Positions 24,340 to 32,077 of a stretch of DNA of 42,169 nt are shown here, piece after piece. Origin of the DNA: Pseudomonadota bacterium (GTDB lineage: Bacteria > Pseudomonadota > Alphaproteobacteria > Sphingomonadales > Sphingomonadaceae); NCBI GenBank assembly GCA_023433305.1, contig JAEZCZ010000044.1, positions 1 to 42,169 of the forward strand, in the 5' to 3' direction. The position numbers and the translations under genes were made by a program. Numbering within the stretch: the first letter of the stretch is position 1; each line of letters begins with the position of its first letter. Below the pieces are notes generated by a model. That model was not told where the DNA came from. It made no database searches and was given only the letters and a program-made list of their open reading frames with translations.

Positions 24340-25206
24340 ATGAAGCGCCTCGCCGCCCTCGCCTCGATCGCTCTGGCCGGCCTCACCGCCGCGGGGCTCT
24401 CGGCGCAGGGACGGCCGGCGGTTTCCGACATCGAGCAGGTGTCGGAGCGGGTCTGGAAGATCTACGGCGCGGGCGGCAATACCACGGTGTTCGAACGCGC
24501 CGGCGGCGTCGCGCTGGTCGACACCAAGCTCGCCAGCAACGGCGCCGCGATCCTCGCGCAAGTCCGCAAGGTCACCGACAAGCCGGTCACGCTGATCGTG
24601 AACACACATTCGCACGGCGACCACGTCGGCTCCAACGCAGAGGTTGCGCGCGGTGACGTGGAGGTCGTGGCGCACGCCAATACCTCGCGCCGGATGGCCG
24701 CCATGGAGAACGTCGGCGCTGCGACGCGCACCTTCGAGGATCGGCTGACCGTGGGCGAAGCGGCGGATCGGATCGACCTCTATTGGTTCGGCGCGGGCCA
24801 CACCGATGGCGACGCTTTCGTGGTCATCCCGGCCGAGCGCGTGATGGCGTCGGGCGATATCTTCCAGATGCTCGCGATGCCCCGCATCGACACCGCCTCG
24901 GGCGGCAGCGCGCTCGCCCTGCCCGAAACGCTGGCGAAGGCGCGCGACACGATCACCGGCGTCGACAAGATCATCGACGGCCACGGCACCACGATCCACG
25001 ATTGGGCCGCATTCGGCCGCTATGCCGCGTTCACGCGCGCCCTCGCCGACGCGGCGCGAGAATCGGACACACCTGAGCAGGCGCTCGCCGCGCTCGAAGC
25101 CCGTCCGGAGACCCGCGCCTTCGTCGACGATGCCGTGCTCGCCGGCGCACGCGCCCGGGCGCTCAACGGCCTTACCGCGGCCTTCGAGGAATTGCGCGGC
25201 AGCTAG
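24340..25206 (+). CDS. Metallo-beta-lactamase-fold hydrolase, tandem paralogue
   Basis: 288 aa. Signal peptide (ends near GLSAQG), then the MBL motifs NTHSHGDHVGS, GAGHTDGD, SGDIFQM and DGHGTT. It closely follows the preceding protein from IYGAGGNTT onward but lacks the Pro-rich tail and some central residues. GGAGGAGG precedes the ATG. Its stop codon shares CTAG with the stop of the convergent modC. Substrate unknown. Confidence 0.85.
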   Translation: MKRLAALASIALAGLTAAGLSAQGRPAVSDIEQVSERVWKIYGAGGNTTVFERAGGVALVDTKLASNGAAILAQVRKVTDKPVTLIVNTHSHGDHVGSNAEVARGDVEVVAHANTSRRMAAMENVGAATRTFEDRLTVGEAADRIDLYWFGAGHTDGDAFVVIPAERVMASGDIFQMLAMPRIDTASGGSALALPETLAKARDTITGVDKIIDGHGTTIHDWAAFGRYAAFTRALADAARESDTPEQALAALEARPETRAFVDDAVLAGARARALNGLTAAFEELRGS

Positions 25207-25826
25207 CCAAGCGTAACGACGCGGCCTGCCAGCCGGGCCACCTCCGCCCGGTCGTGGCTGACCAGCAGGATCGTTACCTTGAGCTCGTCGCGGATGCGCT
25301 CGACCAGCGCCATGAGCGTCTCGGCCCGCGCCGGATCCAGCGAGGCGAACGGCTCGTCCAGCAGCAGGAACCGCGGCGCGGCGAGCAGAGCCCGGCCGAT
25401 CGCCACCCGCCGCACCTCGCCCCCCGAAAGCGTCGCCGGCCAGCGTGACAGCAAGTGGTCGATGCCGAGAAATTCGACCACCTCGTCATGCCCGATCCAG
25501 CGCTGCTCCGACGGCACGAGCCGTTCGCCGAAGCGCAAGTTGGCCTCGACCTTGAGGTGCGGAAACAGCCGCGCGTCCTGAAACACGTAGCCCGCGCGCC
25601 GCCGCTCGGGAGGCAGGTTCACACCCGCAGCCGAATCGAACAGCGTGGTCCCGGCCACCGCGATCCGGCCGCGATCGGGCCGCACCAATCCGGCCACGCA
25701 GTTGAGCACGGTCGTCTTGCCCGCGCCCGAGGGACCGACCAGCGCCGTTAGGGGCGCGTCCGACGCGAAGCCGAGCGCGATGCGCCGCTCACCCACGCAG
25801 TGATCGACAAACACCTCAAAGGACAT
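25203..25826 (-). CDS. modC: Molybdate ABC transporter ATP-binding protein, short form without TOBE domain
   Basis: 207 aa ATPase. Walker A GPSGAGKTT (31-39), signature LSGGEVRR and Walker B LLLDEPFASLD are intact, with the switch His in LLVSHDRAEV. The protein ends after the ATPase fold, whereas ordinary ModC (about 350 aa) has a C-terminal TOBE/Mop domain that binds molybdate. The start ATG at 25826 overlaps the end of modB by 11 nt. Last gene of modABC, so molybdate is the likely substrate; tungstate is possible. Confidence 0.88.
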   Translation of the reverse strand: MSFEVFVDHCVGERRIALGFASDAPLTALVGPSGAGKTTVLNCVAGLVRPDRGRIAVAGTTLFDSAAGVNLPPERRRAGYVFQDARLFPHLKVEANLRFGERLVPSEQRWIGHDEVVEFLGIDHLLSRWPATLSGGEVRRVAIGRALLAAPRFLLLDEPFASLDPARAETLMALVERIRDELKVTILLVSHDRAEVARLAGRVVTLG

Positions 25827-26514
25827 GCGCGCGCCCTCCGCCCGAGCGGCGCACGAGCAGCTCCGAGACGACCAGCGCCGCAATCGACAGCACGATCGAG
25901 ATGACCGAGAGCCGCGCCACTTGCGCTTCCGCGCCGGGTAGTTGCAGCCCGCTGTAGATCGCCAGCGGCAGGGTCTGGGTTTCGCCCCCGATGTTCGAGG
26001 CGAAGGTGATCGTTGCGCCGAACTCGCCGAGTGAGCGGGCGAAGCCGAGCATGGCTCCGGCCGCTATGCCCGGCACGCTGAGCGGCAGCGTCACGCTCAG
26101 GAACGCCCGCCACGGCCGCGCGCCGAGCGATCGGGCCGCGTCGACCAGCCTCCGATCCACCGCCTCGATCGACAGGCGCATCGCCCGCACCATCAGCGGC
26201 AGCGCCATCACCGCCGCCGCGAGCGCGGCACCGGTCCAGCGAAACACCAGCGTGAGCCCGAGCTCCGCCTCGAGCCACGCGCCGATCGGGCCGGAGCGGC
26301 CGAACAGGATCAGCAGCAGCCAGCCGGTCACCACGGGCGGCACGACCAGCGGGAGATGAACCAGCGCGTCGAGCAGGATCCGGCCGGGAAACCGCCGCCG
26401 CGCCAGCAGCCAGGCGAGTCCGTACGCCAGCGGCAAGGTTGCCGCCACCGCCACGCCGCTGACTTTCAGCGAGAGTGCGACGACCGACAGCTCGGCGGGG
26501 GTCAGCCAGTTCAC
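25816..26514 (-). CDS. modB: Molybdate ABC transporter permease
   Basis: 232 aa inner-membrane permease with about five to six helices. The ABC coupling motif DAARSLGARPWRAFLSVTLP (EAA loop) and ARSLGEFGATITF are characteristic of ModB. The start is GTG at 26514, overlapping the modA stop as GTGA. It works with ModA and ModC to import molybdate for molybdenum-cofactor enzymes. Confidence 0.92.
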   Translation of the reverse strand: MNWLTPAELSVVALSLKVSGVAVAATLPLAYGLAWLLARRRFPGRILLDALVHLPLVVPPVVTGWLLLILFGRSGPIGAWLEAELGLTLVFRWTGAALAAAVMALPLMVRAMRLSIEAVDRRLVDAARSLGARPWRAFLSVTLPLSVPGIAAGAMLGFARSLGEFGATITFASNIGGETQTLPLAIYSGLQLPGAEAQVARLSVISIVLSIAALVVSELLVRRSGGGRAHVL

Positions 26515-27275
26515 TCGGCGGCCCTGAAGCCGTGCATGCGGAACACCTCTTGCGCCTCGGCCGAATGCAGGAAGTCGACGAACGCAACGGCGTTGGGATG
26601 AGCCGAGCTCGCCAGAACGGCGGCGGGATAGCGGATCCGCGGGTGGCTGCCCCCCGCAAGCTCGCGGACGATTTCGGCTTCGGTCGAGGCGGCCGCGTCG
26701 GTCGCATAAACGATCCCGAGCGCCGCCTCCCCGCGCTCGACCAGCGCAAGCGCGGCGCGGACGTTCTCGGCAGGGACCACCCGGCCCGCGACCATGTCCC
26801 ATTGCCCAAGGCCCTCGAGCGCTGCCTTTGCATAGCGCCCCGCTGGAACCGCGATGGGATCGGCGAGAGCCAGCCTGCCTTCACCGAGGTCGGCCAGCTC
26901 GCGCGCCGCGGCACCCTTCCCGCGCACCAGCACCAGCTGGTTGCTTACGATATCGCTACGCGTCGCCTCACGGAGCAAACCCTGCCCCTCGAGCATGTCC
27001 ATCCAGTCCTGATCGGCCGAGACGAACACGTCGGCCGGTGCACCGCGTTCGATTTGCCGCGCCAGCGCCGATGTCGCCGCGAAGGCGAGCACCGGCGCGG
27101 GGTGACCGTCGGCCGCCCAGGCGTCGGCTATCTCCTCGAGCGACTCCTGCAGGCTCGAGGCCGCCAACACTACGGGCCCGCGCGGGGAGCCGTCGGCGTC
27201 ACCGCAGGCCACCAGGAGCGACAACACCAGCCCGGCGAACAGCGCGCGCAGCATGGCTACGAGTGGGGCGGTCAT
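26511..27275 (-). CDS. modA: Molybdate ABC transporter substrate-binding lipoprotein
   Basis: 254 aa from ATG 27275, or 247 from ATG 27254, which gives a neater signal peptide. A lipobox LLVAC is followed by the ModA opening VVLAASSLQESLEEIA. AATSALARQIERGAPADVFVSAD and GIVYATDAA are standard for oxyanion-binding ModA proteins. The lipobox suggests anchoring to the inner membrane. No strong Shine-Dalgarno is seen before either ATG. A palindrome resembling a ModE box lies directly upstream (27282-27303), which favours the later start. Confidence 0.92.
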   Translation of the reverse strand: MTAPLVAMLRALFAGLVLSLLVACGDADGSPRGPVVLAASSLQESLEEIADAWAADGHPAPVLAFAATSALARQIERGAPADVFVSADQDWMDMLEGQGLLREATRSDIVSNQLVLVRGKGAAARELADLGEGRLALADPIAVPAGRYAKAALEGLGQWDMVAGRVVPAENVRAALALVERGEAALGIVYATDAAASTEAEIVRELAGGSHPRIRYPAAVLASSAHPNAVAFVDFLHSAEAQEVFRMHGFRAAE

Positions 27276-27281
27276 CGCGAT

Positions 27282-27303
27282 GCTGTATATTCAGGAATAC
27301 AGC
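27282..27303. promoter_or_regulatory. ModE-box-like inverted repeat before modA
   Basis: GCTGTAT (27282-27288) and ATACAGC (27297-27303) are exact inverted repeats with an 8-nt spacer. It begins 7 nt before modA ATG 27275 and lies in the short gap after the sensor kinase gene. ModE sites in other proteobacteria are AT-rich CGNTATAT-type palindromes with a similar centre, so molybdate-dependent repression is plausible. No modE gene is in the window. Confidence 0.5.
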
Positions 27304-27317
27304 GCGTCCACCTTCAT

Positions 27318-29048
27318 TCAGGCCGGTTTGTCAGCAGCCTTCTCGGGGGGAGGCTGCGGTTTGTCCGCCGCCTTCTCGGAGGGAGGCTCGCGCCCGGGCG
27401 ACCGGCGCGCCCGCATCGAGAACTCGGTCGGCCGCCGCACCGGAACGGTGAGGACGCAGCGCACGCCGTCCGGCTCGAATTCCAGCTCGACCGGGTTTTT
27501 CAGTTCGTGCGCGACGATCCGCTCGATAAGGTCGGTGCCGAACCCGCGTCCGCGCTGCGGCGGCACGGGCGGACCGCCGGTTTCCTTCCACTCGATCCGC
27601 ATCAGGCCGGGCGCCACGAGGTTCCAATGGACGGTGACCTTGCCGCCAACTCGGCTCAGCGCCCCATACTTCGCAGCATTGGTGGCAAGCTCGTGCGTTG
27701 CGAGGCCGAGCGAAAGGGCATCGTTGGGGGCGAGCTCGATTTCGGGACCTTGCAGGTCCACCTCGTGATCGCCGTCCTGCGCGTACGGCACCAGCTCCGC
27801 CTCGACGACCGCGCGGATCGGGGTCGTGCCCCAGTCGGACTTCGTCAGCAGGTCGTGCGTGGCCGACAGCGCACGGATGCGCCCATCGAGCCCGTCGGCG
27901 AATTCGCTCAGATTGGTGGCGCGCCGGCGCGTCAGCGCGATGATCGATAGCACATTGGCGAGCGTGTTCTTGACCCGGTGATTGAGCTCGCGCGTGAGCG
28001 AGTTGCGGATCGAGGCCTGCTCCTCGAACCACAGCAGCGAGGCCTCGTCTTCCAGCGCCTGCTGGGTGAGCATGCGCACTAGCAGCATAAGCAGGCTGGC
28101 GACGAGCATCCCGAAGATCATCGTGACCATCGACAAGCCGGAAAGGTCGCTGCTGTTGGCCGACGTAACTTGGAGCAACCATGGCGTGTCGCCGACTTCG
28201 ACCCGTTGGCTCACCGTCTCGCCTTGGGCCACCGCGCGCTCGATCGAAGCCATCAGGTTGGCTTCGCGAAAGGCGCCGTCGTAGAGCCGCACGCCGTATC
28301 CGCCGGCGTCTTCGATTTCGAGTGCGGCGGAAAGGAAGTCGTGCGCGTTGAAGGGGCTGTAGATGAAGCCCTTCAATCGGCGTCCGCCGGGGATCGGCTC
28401 GAACACCGGCATGTAGATCAGGAATCCGGCACCGTTGCTCTGGCCTTCCTGCCGCAAGTTGACTCGACCGCTGGCGGTGGGCCGCGCGGTGCGCTCGGCC
28501 TCAATCATCGCGGCGCGCCGCACCGGCTCGGAGAACATGTCGAAACCCAGCGCGCGCCGGTTACGTTGTGTGTCCGGTTCCAGATATGTCACGGGGACCG
28601 TATATGGCTGACTTCCGTCGGGACGAGGATGGAGCCGCACCCGTCCGGGCGCCGTTTGGGCCATGTCCGCGTCGTAGGCTGCGACTTCGTCGGGATAGAC
28701 CACCGGCGCCCAGCCGATACCTTCGGCGCCGCGATAGTCCTCATCGAGACGGAGTTCACTGACGAAGCGCCGGAAACGCGTTGCAGGCACCTCGTCGAGC
28801 GTGGCCAGGAGAGCCGCGCCCGCGCGCAAGTAAGCGCTGCTCGCATTCGCGCGCCTTTCGAGCGCGGACGCGATTGCGGTGGCCCGGCTGCGCAGCTGTG
28901 CAGCCGCACGCGAATCCTCACCGCGCTCGATTGCGAAGACGCTCAGAAGGGTGATGGATGCGATCAGCGCGAAGATCGCGACGGGTACGGCCCGAGGGAA
29001 CCGGACCAACCATCGCTTCGCACCGCTGCGTCCAGCCGATCCCTGCAC
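27318..29048 (-). CDS. CHASE-domain HWE-family sensor histidine kinase
   Basis: 576 aa from GTG 29048 (TTG 29051 is equally possible; GGGGAG precedes both). An N-terminal membrane helix (about 18-40), a periplasmic CHASE domain (about 70-260), a second helix (about 305-330) and a cytoplasmic kinase follow. The phospho-acceptor is in ELNHRVKNTL. The N-box ATHELATNAAKYG and the WKETGGP block identify the HWE subgroup. The tail contains two 11-residue repeats (EKAADKP). It is divergent from nepR-ecfG and so is a strong candidate to phosphorylate the PhyR response regulator of the general stress response. The periplasmic signal sensed is unknown. Confidence 0.9.
   Translation of the reverse strand: MQGSAGRSGAKRWLVRFPRAVPVAIFALIASITLLSVFAIERGEDSRAAAQLRSRATAIASALERRANASSAYLRAGAALLATLDEVPATRFRRFVSELRLDEDYRGAEGIGWAPVVYPDEVAAYDADMAQTAPGRVRLHPRPDGSQPYTVPVTYLEPDTQRNRRALGFDMFSEPVRRAAMIEAERTARPTASGRVNLRQEGQSNGAGFLIYMPVFEPIPGGRRLKGFIYSPFNAHDFLSAALEIEDAGGYGVRLYDGAFREANLMASIERAVAQGETVSQRVEVGDTPWLLQVTSANSSDLSGLSMVTMIFGMLVASLLMLLVRMLTQQALEDEASLLWFEEQASIRNSLTRELNHRVKNTLANVLSIIALTRRRATNLSEFADGLDGRIRALSATHDLLTKSDWGTTPIRAVVEAELVPYAQDGDHEVDLQGPEIELAPNDALSLGLATHELATNAAKYGALSRVGGKVTVHWNLVAPGLMRIEWKETGGPPVPPQRGRGFGTDLIERIVAHELKNPVELEFEPDGVRCVLTVPVRRPTEFSMRARRSPGREPPSEKAADKPQPPPEKAADKPA
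27325..27390. repeat. Two tandem 33-bp repeats in the 3' end of the kinase gene
   Basis: Units 27325-27357 and 27358-27390 differ at only a few positions and encode two Pro/Glu/Lys-rich 11-residue units (each with EKAADKP). They form a flexible tail after the ATPase domain and may vary in copy number between strains. Confidence 0.7.
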
Positions 29049-29159
29049 CAACTCGACTCCCCTGGGAGCAGCCTGTGCGGAAGCCCCATTACCCCTTTGC
29101 CCAGGGCATCATGCCAAGGCACCGACGCGATCCCCCTTGGAAGCATTCGGTGCAGGAGG

Positions 29160-29184
29160 GGAACCGGACGGCGGCGCTTTCGTT
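29160..29184 (+). promoter_or_regulatory. EcfG-type (general stress sigma factor) promoter of nepR-ecfG
   Basis: GGAAC (29160-29164), a 16-nt spacer and CGTT (29181-29184) match the known alphaproteobacterial EcfG promoter consensus exactly. It points towards nepR, whose ATG is 104 nt further on. This implies self-activation of the stress regulon. Apart from this, nothing clear is seen in the 29049-29288 gap. Confidence 0.82.
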
Positions 29185-29288
29185 CCAGTCCCGCGCAATA
29201 AAACGCGCAATCCCGCTGCAGCTGTGCAAGAGGATCGCGTGGTCAAGGCGATAGTAACCGAATATAGGGGCGGGCGGACACATCAAGC

Positions 29289-29462
29289 ATGGCTGACGCG
29301 GGCAAGACGGGGAACCCGGTGAAGGGCAAGAAACGTACTACCAAGAAGCGGGGGCCCGAATGGGCGTCCGGTCTCAAGCAACTCTACGATTCGGTGATCG
29401 AGGAACCCATTCCCGACGCATTCAAGGACTTGCTCTCCAAACTTGACGACGGGGACAAATGA
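29289..29462 (+). CDS. nepR: Anti-sigma factor NepR
   Basis: 57 aa. A basic N-terminus is followed by the NepR core LKQLYDSVIEEPIPDAF and DLLSKLD, which binds EcfG, or PhyR after its phosphorylation. The ATG at 29289 gives a length typical of the family. The stop overlaps the ecfG start as ATGA, the usual nepR-ecfG arrangement. It keeps EcfG inactive without stress; phosphorylated PhyR draws it away (known for the family). Confidence 0.92.
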   Translation: MADAGKTGNPVKGKKRTTKKRGPEWASGLKQLYDSVIEEPIPDAFKDLLSKLDDGDK

Positions 29463-30085
29463 GCAAGGAAGAACGGGTTCTGCCCAAGCGCAGCGCCGAC
29501 GACAAACGCGCCTTCAAGCGCGAGCTGACCGAGGTCGTTCCGCATCTGCGCGCGTTCGCGCGCGGACTTTGCGGCCGGCCCGACATGGCAGACGACCTCG
29601 TGCAAGAGACGCTGCTCAAGGCCTGGGCTGCCCAGGATCGGTTCGAGCCCGGCACCAGTATGCGCGCCTGGACTTTCGTGATTCTGCGCAACGCGTACCT
29701 CACCGACATGCGGCGCAACCGCTTCCGCGGTGAATATGACGAGTCGGTGGCAGAGCGCATCCTGACCGCGCCGGCAGGCCAGGAGGAGCCCATTCACCTG
29801 TCCGACATGCACCGCGCGTTGCTCACCTTGCCGCCCGAGCGGCGCGAAGCACTCTTGCTGGTCGGCGCGGGCGGATTTTCCTACGAGGAAGCGGCGCAAA
29901 TCTGCGGGTGTGCCGTGGGCACCATCAAGAGCCGCGTAGGGCGCGCTCGCGCTGCCTTGTCATCGATGATCGAGGACGGGCAAATCCCCGAACGCTCGAT
30001 TGACGACCCCTCGGCGCATCGGGCAATCTTGGAAGAGCTGGACGATGTGGCCGCCGGCAGAGGCCAGGCGATTCCAACCAAATAG
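29459..30085 (+). CDS. ecfG: EcfG-family RNA polymerase sigma factor
   Basis: 208 aa ECF sigma factor. Region 2 (DLVQETLLKAWAAQDRF, MRAWTFVILRNAYLTDMRR) and region 4 (LPPERREALLLVGAGGFSYEEAAQI, GTIKSRVGRAR) are complete. It is cotranslated with nepR, which together with the GGAAC-N16-CGTT promoter upstream identifies it as the general stress sigma factor of alphaproteobacteria (EcfG/SigT type). Start ATG at 29459. Confidence 0.93.
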   Translation: MSKEERVLPKRSADDKRAFKRELTEVVPHLRAFARGLCGRPDMADDLVQETLLKAWAAQDRFEPGTSMRAWTFVILRNAYLTDMRRNRFRGEYDESVAERILTAPAGQEEPIHLSDMHRALLTLPPERREALLLVGAGGFSYEEAAQICGCAVGTIKSRVGRARAALSSMIEDGQIPERSIDDPSAHRAILEELDDVAAGRGQAIPTK

Positions 30086-30129
30086 CTGCGGGTTGGGGGA
30101 CCAGGCCATGGGTTTAAGGGTCTGTACTC

Positions 30130-31302
30130 ATGCCCGAACTTGACGCGGACCCCACTCAATCAGGCCAGGATGGTGTAGAGCGTTCGCCACGTCGCCGCAC
30201 ACTCGCTTTCGCCGCCGAAGAACTGCGCCTGATCTCCGCGCTCGTGTTGCTGATGGCGATCGGCCTGTTCCTCGCGCTGCCGTTCGTCCTGTCGATCGGC
30301 TCGGTCGTGTTCCTGCCGCTCGTTACCGCGATCATCCTGACCATCGTGCTCTCGCCGATGGCCGACCGGCTCGCCCAAGTCGGCCTGCCCAATTTCCTGG
30401 CTTCGTTTCTGGCCCTGCTGGTGTTCCTCGCCATCGTCGCGCTGGCGTTGACGGCGGTGCTCCGCCCGGCGGTCTCGCTGTTCGACGACGTGCCGGCGAT
30501 GATCGACCGCATCGGGCAGCATTTCGAGAACCTGCAGGGCGCGCTCGTCTGGGTTTCGCGCCTGAACGATCAGGTCGCGCGCATCATCGGCACGCCAGAG
30601 GGGCAGCAGGTCGTGCTGGCGGGCCCCTCGATGCTCGAGCAGCTCGCTTTCGCGACCCCGACCGTCGTTCTCGAGGTCCTGCTCACGTTCCTGATGGCGT
30701 TTTTCATGATCGAGGCGCGCGTGCGCGTGCGGCGTCGCCTGCTGCTGGACCGGCAGCACTTCGGTGCAAGTCTCAAGGCTGCCCGCGTGATGCGCGACGT
30801 GCAGGATCGGGTCGCGGCGTACATTCTCACCGTCGGCCTCATCAATCTCTGCATCGGCGTCATCGTCACGCTTGCCGCCTGGGGCCTTGGCATGCCGTCC
30901 CCGGTGATGTGGGGCGGGCTTGCGGCCTTACTCAATTTCCTGCCCTATCTAGGGCCGCTCGCCATGGTGGTGTTGCTGACCCTGTTCGGGCTGGGGACCG
31001 CGGATGCGCCGCTGGTCGGACTCATTCCGGCCGCCGCCTATCTCGGCCTCCACGCGATCGAATCGAACTTCGTCACCCCGGCGATCCTGGGCGCGCGCTT
31101 CACGATGAACCCGGTTCTGATTCTGCTGGCGCTGAGCTATTTCAGTTGGATCTGGGGCGTCACCGGCGCGCTGCTATCGGTGCCGATCCTGCTGACCCTG
31201 ACTGCCCTGATCGATCACCTCGGCAGACCGAACCTGATCGGATTCATCTTCGGCGAGCCGTTATTCCACGAAGACGTGCTCGGCCTGACCGAAGACGAAT
31301 AG
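30130..31302 (+). CDS. AI-2E family transporter (PF01594 permease)
   Basis: 390 aa with about eight membrane helices in the family arrangement: two N-terminal hairpins, a cytoplasmic amphipathic stretch (about 115-175), and the conserved block LLNFLPYLGPL with AIESNFVTPAILGARF. Some members export autoinducer-2, others are Na+/H+ antiporters or unassigned, so the name gives family only. It lies 44 nt after ecfG on the same strand and could be co-transcribed with it, as an EcfG-controlled gene. A hairpin follows its stop. Confidence 0.88.
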   Translation: MPELDADPTQSGQDGVERSPRRRTLAFAAEELRLISALVLLMAIGLFLALPFVLSIGSVVFLPLVTAIILTIVLSPMADRLAQVGLPNFLASFLALLVFLAIVALALTAVLRPAVSLFDDVPAMIDRIGQHFENLQGALVWVSRLNDQVARIIGTPEGQQVVLAGPSMLEQLAFATPTVVLEVLLTFLMAFFMIEARVRVRRRLLLDRQHFGASLKAARVMRDVQDRVAAYILTVGLINLCIGVIVTLAAWGLGMPSPVMWGGLAALLNFLPYLGPLAMVVLLTLFGLGTADAPLVGLIPAAAYLGLHAIESNFVTPAILGARFTMNPVLILLALSYFSWIWGVTGALLSVPILLTLTALIDHLGRPNLIGFIFGEPLFHEDVLGLTEDE

Positions 31303-31324
31303 ACCGAAGATCGAACAGCCACCC

Positions 31325-31356
31325 TCCCGTCATCCCCGCACCCGGAGATGACGGGA
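31325..31356. terminator. Hairpin between convergent AI-2E permease and sodB
   Basis: TCCCGTCATC (31325-31334) and GATGACGGGA (31347-31356) form a perfect 10-bp stem with a 12-nt loop, 22 nt after the permease stop and 14 nt from the sodB stop. It has no T-run on either strand, so it may be a bidirectional pause or Rho-assisted end. Confidence 0.55.
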
Positions 31357-31370
31357 CGGAGCCGGCCGGT

Positions 31371-31997
31371 CTACTTGGCGTAGGCCGCCGAAGGGTACTT
31401 CCAGGTGGCGCCGCGAGCGAGGTTCTCGGCCGCGAAGTCCCAGTTGAGGTGTTCGTCCAGGACCGCCTTCAGATAGTCGGGGCGCTTGTTCTGGTGATCG
31501 AGATAATAGGCGTGTTCCCACAAGTCGATCGTGAGCAGTGGGCGGGAGTCGCTGTCAGCGAGCGTATCGCCGTCGTGGGTCTCTTCGATCGAGAGCTTGC
31601 CGCCCTTTTCGGCGAGCCACACCCAGCCGCTGGCGAAATGCCCCGCACCGCGTTCGGCCAGCTGCTTGTTGAGCTCGTCGAGCGAACCGAAGGCTTCGTC
31701 GATTTTGGCCGCGAGATCGCCGCTCGGGCGCGTCGCGTTGGGCGTGAGCGAAAGCCAATAAAACCCGTGGTTCCAGCTCTGGGCCGCGTTGTTGAACAGG
31801 CCCTGGTTGCTGCCGCGCGCCTTGGCGATGACGGTCTCCAGGTCGGCGTCGGCGAGATCGGTGCCTTCGATCGCCGCGTTGGTCTTGTCGATATAGGCCT
31901 TGTGGTGCTTGCCGTGATGGAAGCTCAGCGTCTCGGCGGAAATCGCCGGCGCCAGCGCTTCGCTGTCGTAGGGCAAGGGCATGAGTTCGAATGCCAT
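31371..31997 (-). CDS. sodB: Superoxide dismutase, Fe type
   Basis: 208 aa. Converts superoxide to peroxide and oxygen in the cytoplasm. Metal ligands are H27 in FHHGKHHKAY, H77 in SWNHGFYW, and Asp and His in DLWEHAYYLDHQN. The AAQSWNH sequence is of the iron-enzyme type. AAGGA precedes the ATG by about 9 nt. It lies downstream of the symporter on the same strand with an 80-nt gap holding no clear site. It is convergent with the ecfG-linked permease. Confidence 0.95.
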   Translation of the reverse strand: MAFELMPLPYDSEALAPAISAETLSFHHGKHHKAYIDKTNAAIEGTDLADADLETVIAKARGSNQGLFNNAAQSWNHGFYWLSLTPNATRPSGDLAAKIDEAFGSLDELNKQLAERGAGHFASGWVWLAEKGGKLSIEETHDGDTLADSDSRPLLTIDLWEHAYYLDHQNKRPDYLKAVLDEHLNWDFAAENLARGATWKYPSAAYAK

Positions 31998-32077
31998 GTT
32001 GGCTCATCCTTCTGTTCGGGGGATCCACCATCTCCCTAACGCGCCCGGCGGGGCGAGGTTGCGCTAGGAATTCTCGG

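Noticed and set aside
30086..30129. A separate EcfG promoter for the AI-2E permease
   Set aside because: No GGAAC-N16/17-CGTT is present in the 44-nt gap; readthrough from ecfG is more likely.
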